Of a DNA stretch of 64,000 nt, positions 33,592 through 45,000 are shown piece after piece. Every line of letters starts with the position of its first letter. Position 1 is the stretch's first letter. The notes under the pieces were generated by a model, which saw nothing but the letters and a program-made list of their open reading frames with translations, searched no databases and was not told the origin of the DNA. The stretch spans positions 151,748 through 215,747 of the forward strand of contig KL647306.1 in NCBI GenBank assembly GCA_000727475.1. Reading direction: 5' to 3'. A program made the position numbers and the translations under genes. The stretch is from Sarcocystis neurona (taxonomy: Eukaryota; Apicomplexa; Conoidasida; Eucoccidiorida; Sarcocystidae).

Positions 33592-36500
33592 ACGACGGGT
33601 ACGCGGAATGCCAGAAAGGGGGAGAAAGACGAACAGAAAGCAATATCAGCAACCATCGGGAAAATGGGGGCCACCTTAGCAAACTAGACAAAAAAATCAC
33701 CGACACAGATGAGGAAGCTGCACGATTGGAAACCCCACGCAGGACAGGAAGACGAATAGCGACAGACGGTGGAAAAACCGAGCAAAACAGAAACAAGAAG
33801 TTATACTGGTGGCCGGACTGTACGCGAGAGGTTGTGGCGACAATGAGGAGTCAAGTACGGAGAACAGTGGAGACTTGGACTACAGCGGACCACAGGACCA
33901 ACTAGGAGGCCGAACAAGGACGAGGATTTGCGGAGGAATGACGTGTAACAAGATTGGAAACAAGGCGGGGACAGCGAGCCAGGAAATCGACGGGTTGCCT
34001 GCTGCTTGCTGTGTGGGACGTAGAAACAAACGTCGCAGACGTACCCAGGAATGACAGACGCAGACGCTCAACATGAGCTGTAGGTGTACACGTGTATACG
34101 TGTATAAAGCACACGTCAACGTCTCTGGAATAGTTTTTGTTATCGTGGGTTAATGAAGATGATTCAGAAGGCGCTCCATTTGGAAAACGTAGGGTGAAGG
34201 AAGGTGGGGGGTAAGGTATGGGGGAAGCTGTGAAAATTGAAGGAAGTGTCATACAGACGCAGGAACAGGATCCGTGGTGGTAGGTGTGCAGTGGGTTACG
34301 GGACCATACTATTTGCGCGTGTTACGCTTTTGTAGAACAGCAGCTCGTGTACGCGTTCAAATTCATACGTGTGGAAAATGTAAGTGCGTCCTAGTGGGAA
34401 GCGTTGCGTGGACCGTTTGTGTCTCTTCGCTTCCATCATTGTCAGTCGAAAAATAAACTGTAGCAACGCTCGAACTCTGCCGGGAAACCCAGCACCTTCG
34501 CATGGATCTTCCCTCAACGCAACCACACTACGGTCTATCAACTACAGCACCTGACTCTTAGGGTGGATCTTTGTAGGGCCCAGAAATCAGAAGAGGTGAT
34601 ACAGGAGAAGTACAACGACAAAGGTGTTTGTTTGCCGAGGGTAGGGCCGTGCAGACGCTTCGCACGACGGCGTTATAACAGCACACCGCGCTCATGTATA
34701 ATTTGCGCACTGCAGAACTGGGAGATACCAGCGACTCAGGGAGCAGGCTTTTTCTGTTTAGTCGCTGCGCTGTACACAGCAGCCGGTCGCCTTCCTCAAA
34801 ACGTGTCTACACCTTTGCGCCTGCGACAGGTTGTATAGCAGGGAACGACGGTGCAACGAGGTAAAAAGGGACGGATGCACGCTTTTATGTGTTCAGACAG
34901 CCAAGTGCTTGTACGTAGACACTCCCGCCCACGGATGACATTTCACGCAGTGTAAAATCACGTGGCACTGGGGGGTAATGCTTAAAAAGAATTTACAGGA
35001 ATGCAAAGCCTCCGTTTCACGTCGGTTACTCCTTGAAATGAGGCTGTCTGTGTGGAGCCGACCCAAAGTAGCAGTATTACACACGTGCAAGTGTTTATAT
35101 CCTGGGACACCGTGAATACCACGCGCGAGTTCGATTATGTGCCAGACCACCGTAACGTTGTTGTGCGTTGTAGGCGTGCTCACTATGTCGTAAATGTGCT
35201 AGTTTCAAGTAGGCTATTTGGCCGTTGCTCACACAAGTATAGACGTTGTACTCACTGCGAAATATCTTACTCCAATACTACGCATGTGAAGGTTCAGGGG
35301 ACTGACCACATAGGTCGTAGCAGATCAGTGACTTCATGAAGTAGCATACGCCTGTTTATTGCCTACACGCGGATGCGTATGAATTCAGAATTGCACGTAG
35401 GTGCTGCGGAAGTGTATCTGTACACCGCCTCGCCCTTGGTCTTTGTATTTTCACGTATGGAACGCTTGTAGGTGCAGTACGTGACTGAACACACACTTTT
35501 TCCTGGGCTCTTCTGCGTAAAGTGCATCACGTATTGATACTTATACCGTCGGAGAGAAACTGAGTGGGAAAGTCTCAAAATAGAAGCTGCCTTACGGTTT
35601 GCCGCCGGTGTAACTACATCAGACGTATTCTCCGTGTCATATAGGTGGGCACCTATGGTTGAGTCTCAAGGATAACCGCTCCTTACACTTGTCGCCACTT
35701 TGTACAAAACAGTACTATGGGGTTCCCCCTGCTCCTTGCTATACTCAACGAGGACCGCACCGGATACCACAAACTTCCTTTGGGAAATCTGGTGCTGACT
35801 ACCTACAGCGTGTAAAATCGTATTCGAGTATGACCCGTCACACGCCACATAGAGTGATACGCTGTGCAAATTTATGTGTATATATATATATACATACATG
35901 TGTACGTATATCTGTGTGTCTCCCTGTGTATATCCTTGGCTCTGAATATTAGTGTCAACGTGCATGAATATACACCGTGTATACGAAGAGGCAACCCGAT
36001 CCCATAGCTGGACGGGCACGTAAACACACTGGTACAAGTTTCAACACACAACGCCTTCCCCTGACGTAGGGGTACTCATTACCTCCTACAACTAGTGAGT
36101 CTTCTGCATATTTGCACATGTGGGCGCCGTCAGTACGACGATGCTCGTGGAGAACCTGGATACTTGTACGTATATTAGTGTACACCCGAAAGTAGCAACC
36201 TACGCGTATGTGTGAGCGTACATGCCTCTGGATGTACATGTGCGTAGTTGTGATTGCGTGTACCTTACTTGCTACGCTGATGCAACAGTGTGTGCACACG
36301 CCGCCAAAGGCTCACATCAGTGGACTGCACAGAGGATTGCCGTCTAAGCAATCTACGTTGCGATACGTATCGCGATGATGCAAGCAGTGAAGCCTCTGTT
36401 GACCTACCGGTATCTTGACTGTCTCCGTGGACATGTGTGTACAGAGGCACGTGGATAGGTGCAAGACAGGCACAGACGCTCTGCAAAGTGTCCATCGTAG

Positions 36501-37732
36501 AGTACACATTCTCACTCGAGAAGGTCCAGCAGGGGAGCGACGCTTTGTACGCTGGAGAGTAGCTAATCGTAGTCCGCATTAAGGTTTTATGCGGTTGCCT
36601 GCAAGCGTTGTGGCACAAGTGCTAGAATACTTGACGATTCATAGAAAATACCTGCGTTCTACAGACGGGATTAATTGCTGGATAAAACAGTTTCTATTAC
36701 GCGTACACACATGTGTATACCGGCAAAGGAGGTGCTTTTCAACCTGTGACGATACACTGGAGAACTAAGTATATCCTCGCGCGCAGTAAAGTTAGGCAAC
36801 GTGTGTGCGCGAAGCTGTATGGGCTGCAATATTTGAGTGAGAACGTTTCAATTGTCGACTCGCGTTACCCCCATCTGTGTAAGTCGAAAACTCCATACCT
36901 TTGGATCCTCCAGGTATATAACACTGTCGATTTCTATGCATACGCGTGCGCATTTTTGTAACCAGACACTACCGGTGTCTCACAGACACAAAGAATAGGT
37001 CAACTTGGACGTATCTGCAGAAGACGTAAGACACACCGTTGCAGCTGCTGTTTCTTCAGTAAGTGTCACTGAGAAACCGTTCAAAGTTGATTCCCGATGC
37101 GGCTACTTGGATGTTCGAATGGCGCAGCAATTTCGCCCCTCTGTTCGATATAACGATTTACTAGTGCGAGGTCGCCGTGTTTCCTTTGCTGCCGTCTGTG
37201 TTGCCGGCACCCTGTATAAACGGAAAATTTTACATATGTTCACCTGTATGCGTGAGGGTACGGCATCCTGCGGCAGCCCGAATAATGTAGTATAACGAAG
37301 GCGATGATGCAGGTGCACGACTCCCGTACAGGCGTTCTTTGCATTAGCACAAAACGGTGCAACAGGAAGGGGACAGTAGCTCCGTAGGCAGCAGTACGAT
37401 AAAACATGATGTGCTATGGTGCAAGCTTGAGGGTGGATTAAAAGCACAAAATGCACATTACCGGCATTGTAGCGCGTAGGACCCGTGAGAACTCTGTCAA
37501 GCGCAGCGTCGGCGTCTATCCCACCTTGTGCTGCAGCAGGGTAGTTCCCAATTATCGTTACGTCCCAGCAGTAGGAGGCTGGAACCGCCAAGCAAGATTT
37601 ACGGATTTGTTCCCTTTGCTATGCTGTCGGCCTTTATCCCGTCTCACAGGCTGCGGCTGTTGCCCTCCTTAGAAAGCTCTGCCGCTCTCGCTGCTGTGTC
37701 TGCCTTCGACACGTAGACGCTTCCTTCAGACA
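33592..37732. other. Long region without a supported gene
   Basis: About 4 kb of triplet-poor DNA. It should contain the eL21 3' UTR. Frames of 60-160 codons occur on both strands (for example 37005-37295 plus, starting TTG; 37103-37591 minus), but none shows a family motif or clear splice borders. Confidence 0.45.
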
Positions 37733-38098
37733 TCACCTGCTGGTGGCTCTGGGGCCGCTCCATCTGCTGTTGTTGCAGGTACGTGCTTCCGTTGGTGCTG
37801 TTACTAGTGCTGTCCCGTCTTGTGTCGCCGATGTGGATGCCCGTGGCGCCGGGGTCGCTGCAGCGAGTGACACCTCTGTGTGGTGTGAATTTTCTTCCTG
37901 CGGAGCGGTGCGAATTTTTCTGTGAGCGAGCAAATACGCTACCTTTGTGATGACTTCTCCACCTTCTCGTGTGTCGACTTGCAACAGCAGCTGCCTCGCC
38001 AGAGACACGCTCTTTCTGTTTGGTTCTTTATAGAGACTGAGAGACTGTGCGGTGTGTACACGCGTGTACGCGTTCCGTACGAAGTAAACGGCTAGCAC
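37733..38098 (-). CDS. Candidate terminal exon, unidentified protein
   Basis: A consensus minus-strand acceptor (GCTGTCTTGTTTCAG) precedes a phase-0 frame of 121 codons plus stop. The first part is well mixed (LYKEPNRKSVSLARQLLLQ, GGEVITKVAYLLAHRK), the last part Ala/Thr/Pro-rich. An ATG-led, Ala-rich minus-strand frame at about 38606-38430 could be an upstream exon, but its plausible donors are not in phase. No family recognised. Confidence 0.3.
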   Translation of the reverse strand: MLAVYFVRNAYTRVHTAQSLSLYKEPNRKSVSLARQLLLQVDTREGGEVITKVAYLLAHRKIRTAPQEENSHHTEVSLAAATPAPRASTSATQDGTALVTAPTEARTCNNSRWSGPRATSR

Positions 38099-39041
38099 CT
38101 GAAACAAGACAGCGGATACGGAGTCATAGGTGTGCCCTATGTTCTCTCGATAAACTACTTCCTGTTCAGAATTGCTGCGTGTGGCAGCATTTTATAATCG
38201 CGCCATCCGCCTTTCGACGTGGACGCCCAGCACAGCCTCTCTTTCGTGTGGCCTGTGTCTCTCGGCTGCTGCAGCACTAGTCGGGTAAATCGTGCTGGCG
38301 CTACTAGTATCGCTGCCGATTGACGTCGCGCCGCCGCTGTTCGATTCGCTGCGGTCCTGCAGGCGCGGTTCGGTCGCGCATAGCTGCTGTCCCTCCCTGC
38401 GAGCTCCAGTGCTTTAGCAGCTTACAAGAGTACCGCACAGGCACTTCATAGCGTCGCGTCCTACACCTGACGACGGCTACAGCGGGTGCTGTTGCTACGG
38501 GAGAGACTTGTGCCGGTGCTGACGGAGCTGCAGCTGCAGCGGGATCTTCTGCGGTTGTTTCTACTGCTGCGCCTGCAGCCGCTACTGTGTCGCTGCTATA
38601 GCGCATGGCTAGCTGTCTGCAGATGCTGGTGCTTGTATGGCTGCTTCCCCTGTGTCTACGGGTATCCCGTTGCACCTGCTCGCCTTAACACGTGCAAAAG
38701 TAGACTCTTTGTGCCCTGCGTACGTTTTCTTCTTCCAAGCACCTGCATCTTTCAGATTGCGAGACATACACCGTGTACACCGCGTACAGCTTCCGTGCGT
38801 TATCACTCGACGTTCATCTGTTCGCTGGTGCACCACATACGCCGTCGTCCAGTTATCTCACCGTTTACCACAAGAACACCAGCCAACGCTGAGAAGCAGC
38901 AGCGGTGACTACGATCACCGCAGGGGCAGGATAAAGAGCCGGAGGACATCCAGAGAACGGGAGACCGCCACCAGGTGCGGAAATTAGGACAGCAGTATCA
39001 TTACTTCAAACCGTGCCGCGGCGGACATTTGCCTGTGAAAG

Positions 39042-42000
39042 ATGCCTGACGACGAGATGATCACCCACAAAGGGGTACAACCGTACCCCACAGCTGCAGC
39101 ACCTGCTGTTGAGACTTCTCAAATACAACAACGCAATAGAGGTGCTTGTGCGCCCGCTGATGCCTCTGGTATTGTTGCAACAGCTGCGGCTGAATTTGAC
39201 GATCGGAAACCTCCTCCAGAAACTTCCTCTGCCTACACCCGTCCAGCCAGCCCATCGTGTGGCGACGACAGCAGGAAGAACAGCAACGGCAGCAGAAAGA
39301 CCAGTTTCCGACACAACAGCGGCAACAGCAGAAAGAGCAGCGACAACAACCTGAGCGGCAGTCGCGGCAGCAGTGGTGTACAAGCTGAGACCTACTCATC
39401 CAGCGTGCTTCTTCGCAGGGGCAGCAGCAGCACCAGCAGACACAGTAACAGCAGAGCTAGCAGCAATAGCGGGGCTGTGAACGACACGATTACGGCAAGG
39501 AAGTGCGTCGGCTGTGCCGCAGTAGGCGACAGCGTCCCTGTCGCCAACAGCTGTCCACGAGTAAAGACGAGCAGCAGCGACGCACAGTCCGTCGCTTCTC
39601 TCTGCGAGCTAGTACTTACTCATCCATTCACGGGGACGATCTCCTACGCCTCTTCTACTGCAGCGCACCTGTCCGCTGACGAGCGTGCACAATCGACTGC
39701 TCACGAGGTGCTGCAGCAGCAGCAGCACCAACAGCAGGAAGACGGGCAGCACGGAGCTCAGCGTCAGCAACACCAGCCGTACCAGCAGCAAGCGCGGCAA
39801 CAACGACAGCACGGGCGACCACAAGAGCCGCACGAAGTGCTGCGGCACCAGCATACACCGGAGAAGCAGCAGCACGGTCAGCAGCATCTCCCGTCCCTCG
39901 CACCAGTGCGGACTTCTCAACCTCACAGCATACACGATCCGGAGCAGCAGAACTCAACACAGCTGCAGACACCTTCATTAGCGTCACGCGTAGATGATTT
40001 TGGAAGCAGTTCGGAACAACAGAAGTCACCTGCGCCTCTCTATCACGCACTGTTGCAAGACACGATGGAACACGTGCGCGAGGAGCACCACACACAGCGC
40101 CACTCGCAGCAACAGTTGCATCCGAAAAGGCTCGCAGAGCACGGGCTGCAGCCGCCGCAGCAAATACTGCAGCTACAGCACCAGCCGGTACAGCGAGCAC
40201 AACAACCACAGCAGCAGCGGGCACAGCAGGATCTGCATCGGCAACAGCAGAAACCACAGCTGATGCAGTCGCAGAACAAGGCACCGCAGGTGCTGCAGTC
40301 TCACCCGCATCCGGTTTCGTTTGTCGAATATACGACGACACAGCTCGATACGCTGAACGCCACCGGTGAAAAGTGCAGCAGTGCACAGTTGTTGAAAGCT
40401 GCCCGGGTACACGCTGCAGCATCAGCAGCCCAAAATGGTGGATTAGTGATGTCGTGTCTCAAAACGGAAGAGTGTGGAGCAGGAGCGGTCCCTCTTGTAA
40501 AGGCGGGAAAAGTGTCTGGACTAACATCCAGCAAGCAGACAGGCGTTCAGCAGCAGCAGCAGCCTCAAGAAGGCATACATCAAAGTAGTAGTGCTGCTCT
40601 ACAGTGCAGCATAACGACAGGTCGCCAGCCCCTGGGTTCGAACGCAGTTCCATCGCCTTCAGTAGCTGCCGCAGGAGCAACTCCGCTCACCCGTCTTGCT
40701 GCTGCCTCCAAGCGACACCAGCCTCCCCCCTGTACAGCTGTTCCTTCTACACTCCCTCGCTGCTCCTCCTCAGCCTCAGGAGCGTATCCAGAGATGACTG
40801 CCGTTCCTCTTTTGAACGGCGATTCCGACGTAACGACGACTGCTACAGGAAAGCGAACTCTCTCCCCCGCTGCTGCTGCTGTTCTCCGGGGCGCTGCCTC
40901 TGCCGCTGCTGCAGCAGCTGCTGCCGCCACTGATGCAGCGACTTTAGTCATGAACACACACTCGCCCCGTGCATCCGCTGGCAGCACCGGGAATGCTGCC
41001 GCCGGCACTGCTGCTACTGGCGCCGCTGCCCCCGCAGTCGGAGCTACTGCTGCTGCCGGGAGGTTTCTTCGCATTAATGCACCTCCTGCGGCTGCCAACA
41101 CAGTAGAGAGTCTTGAAATGCAGAAGCGAGATACTGCAAACAGTTCTGCCTTGGAAACCGCAGAGAACATCCAAACGGCTGTATCATACCTCACGCAGGA
41201 GCGGCAACAGCAACAGCAGCAGCACCAGCAGTACCAGCAGGTCGACCGCTGTAGTAGCCGTTGTAATCTTGTGGCGGGTACAAAAAGCTGGACAGAGAGG
41301 GCAGAGGGCCTTTTAATGCCCGTAAACACTGGAAGCCTCGTTAGAAACAACTGCAACAGCAGAGTGAGCTGCCCCAGCAGCAGCAGTGACACCATAAATG
41401 ACAGAGGATCTGTCGAAGAGTTGCAGATATTGCCGTTGACTGCTCCTCGCAAGCCTTCGTCTTTCCAGGACAATTACGCTTCCGGGGGATCTCATATGAC
41501 GGCTGCTGGTGCTGACGAAGTGAATCTAGCAGTATTATCATTTGCACGGAGAGTCCCACTTGAAGAGGTACCAATAGATCCGCTATCTGCGGCATCTTCA
41601 CCTGGATTAAAAAACCCTACACGCGGCCGGTCCGCACCTGACGCGGCCGCAGCAGCCGGCCGCCACGCGCTACCACACAGGGGTGCTCCCGCCTTAAGTG
41701 TAAGCAGGACTGCTGAAGAAGCGGCAGCAGCAGGGGCCGACGTGGAGGCACCCGCGCCCGCAAATGGGAAGCCAACAGCGGTGTGCAAGGAACCCACCTC
41801 AGTAGCGGCAAGCAGCAGTGCCACAGTGACGGCAACTGCACACCAGACACATGCTGTGGACAGCAGCGCAGCGACGTTTGGCACCGCTGCAACGTCGGCA
41901 GGTATCCTAGGTAACGCAGCAGCAGCAGCCGCAACGGAGAAGGTAGAACTCCGAGGAGCCGAGATTGGTAGGTCGCCTGCAGAAGGAGACCCAAGGTCCT

Positions 42001-45000
42001 TTGCGGAAACTGTGAAGGAAGCGGCCGTAGGGGTAGGGCGACCGTGTTCGCTGGCAACGCTAGGACGCCAGAGGCACACGACGGGCTCCTGCGGCCGGGT
42101 GCTACAGCCGCTGCAGCTGCCTGAATCCCCACGCAACGGCAGCACCAGTGCTGGAGGAAGCCCAGCGGCAGGAGCAGCACGAGGAGAAGCAGCCCTGGCG
42201 AAAGATCTGTCGCCAACAGCAACACCAGGGACACCACAGAACCGCCACCAGGTGCAGCCGTTGTTGATGCACCGAACACCGGCACCTCAAGACAGACCAC
42301 GACGACCCGCCGCTGCTGCCGCTGCTGGGGGGGTTGTTGTCAGAAGAGGAGGACCGGTCGCCATGTGGGGAAATGGCCCTGCGTCAAGGCCTGCTACCGT
42401 TTCTGCTGCGGAGGACCATGCTCATACGGCGGCTGCTGAGCAAGGGGCCCCAAATGCCGCTAATACTATACGTGATGGCAACGCCATTGCGCCTGTTTGT
42501 AGCAATACTGCTGCCGTGGTCGCTGTTGCAGGCGATGCTGCAATGGCTCCGGAAGGCGCGTCCGCCGGAGAAGCAGCACGAGTTCACGGCAACGAACAAC
42601 AGGATCCAAGCGACGCCTCCAGCAACAGCAGCAGTCCTGAAGAAAGGTTGGACACTGAAGGTGGAAGACGGAGCGAGGAGGCGCACGAGCTACAGGAAAC
42701 AAAGTCGTATACGAATGCCGCTACACAATCTTCTCCCCAGGCGACGGCAGCATTAGCAGCAGTCACTAGGTCTGCGGCAGAGCAAGGACAAACAGGTGTA
42801 ATGCAACCCGCAGAAAATACACCAACTGCCTCCGAATATACGGAGAAGACGCGGCTACAGGAGACAAAACAAACGCGGCAGCACACTGTGCTGCAACCGC
42901 ACGGAACGCGAACACCGCAGGAGGCCAATCACGGCGAGCAATCGGCGCCAGTACAACAGCAGCAACTGCTGGAAGAGAATCCACAGCGACAAAGCTCTAC
43001 ATCCCAGGAAAACCAGGCAGTACGCAAAGATGACTCAGAGGCGTTGCAGCGACAACTACATCGGAGCGGAGCGCAACAACAGCACGAACACTATTCTGAT
43101 ACAGCGCAGGAGCAGCAGGGACTAATGGAACTAGGTCAAAAGCACAGTTGTGAGTTGATGCGAGAGGGGCAGCGAGTGCTGCAGCGCGCGCATCAAGCTG
43201 TCCGAGAAATAACGACTGATGAAGGGGAATCGGTGTTACAGAGCGTGCCGGCGAGCGACGAAACCCGCTTCGGCACATCTACGTTGTCGGCCTCCAAATC
43301 ACATAGGGCAGAGTTCAGCTACGCCGGGCAATCCGTTGCGTATAGGGATGCCGTTGCTGCCGGTGCTGCATCACCCTCCTGCTCTTGGTCACCTGCTGCT
43401 ACAGAAGAAGAGCAACAACACACGCAGATGCTCGACGCACACGGCTATCCGCATGGTGAACTCGTTTACTTCAACGGTGGCAATAACTGGTGCTACAGCA
43501 GAAGCAGAAGCACACACAAAAAGGACAAGAAAAGAGGTACCAAGCATCACAACAACACTATTGTGGAAAGCCACAGCGGAAACAGCGGCCTCCTTAGGAA
43601 AAGCAGCAGTACCGGCTGGAGCGATTTCTGTAGCAGGAGCATCCTCCGTGATAGTAGGAGCGGAGGTCGCACAGGGGGCAGCGGGGGAGACACACTCTGC
43701 GGCAGCGACCCTGACTTAACTTACTTCCCTTTCTCTCAAGACGAGGTTGTACTTGTGCCTACCTTTATAAACGCAGGCGCCGCAGGAGCAGCAGCAGCAG
43801 ACGGTACGGCGCTTGCTGGCAGCAGCGACATTAGCGCCACTTGGCAGATGCAGGCAGCAAGTGACTTAGACGCTGCAGTGTGTGGGAGCGCCAACACCAG
43901 CCACTTTACATTGGTGACACCAGCTGTTCTTCAGCACCGGTCCTTCTCAGGGTACGGAGAGCTGCAGCAGCAGAAAGACGCCGATACCTCGGCAAGTGTA
44001 AATGAGTGTGGATTGTTGGACTCCCAGGAAAGTTGCAGCCTTCTGCTGCAACCAACCACTTACGTCAGCAAAGATGAACGCGATATGGAAGACAATCTGC
44101 CTGTCTCTGCCGCTGCTATGGCTGCAGCAGCTGCTGCAGCGCATTCTAAGTCCTCTCCTATCGGTGTCGCTGCCAAGGGACTGCACACCAGGGAACCTGT
44201 GCTGCCGCGTACATTTCCGCAGCAGGATGCTGTTGCTCAAGGCTCGAGAGGCCTAGGCAGCTTCGAGTACGCGTCACCTGCTGCTGCATGGCATGCGAAT
44301 AGACCTTGGACAGCACACGCGTGGGACCCCAGCTGCAAGGCGAGCATGAACCACCACGAAGCTGTTGGTGAGAAGGCCAGCCAGATAGATGACGTAAACT
44401 TCCCGTCACAGCTGCATCAATCCACTGAAGAGGTGTCTATGTCACAGCTGCAACAGCAAATCCAGCAGCAGCAGCAGCGTGAGCTGGGGCAGCTCCAGCA
44501 GCAGTACACGCAGCCGCGGCAGGTAAAGTCCTGCTGGAGTACGGCGACTGATAATGCAGCAGGAACGGAGTGTGCCGTGGACTGGCACGAGGCGATAAGT
44601 TGGAACAGTCTCGGCTTTAGGCGACCAGGAATGGCGACCCCTACTGGACCGGTTGTGGCTACAGCAGTGGCATCACCAGTATCAGCGGTGGCAGCAGCAG
44701 GACCCCAGGATTTTTCCCGTGCAGTGGATAGCTGTCCGTCCCGGTTTGCAGGCCCTCCAACAGCACAGACAACAGCAGGAGCATCCACGCAGGCAGGTGA
44801 GCGACAGCTGTGTCAACAACTGCGAACACAAACTTCTGCTGGTAGGGATGCCAGTTTCTTTTCACGAGAACCTGTACTAGCTAAACTTTGCCTGCAGCAC
44901 GGGCACCAGCAGCAGGAGTTTCCGGTGCCGCAGCAGCAGCATTTCGTAAAGACAGAAGGAAGTGTGTCACAGCCAGCACCACCATCACTGGATGCAGCCG

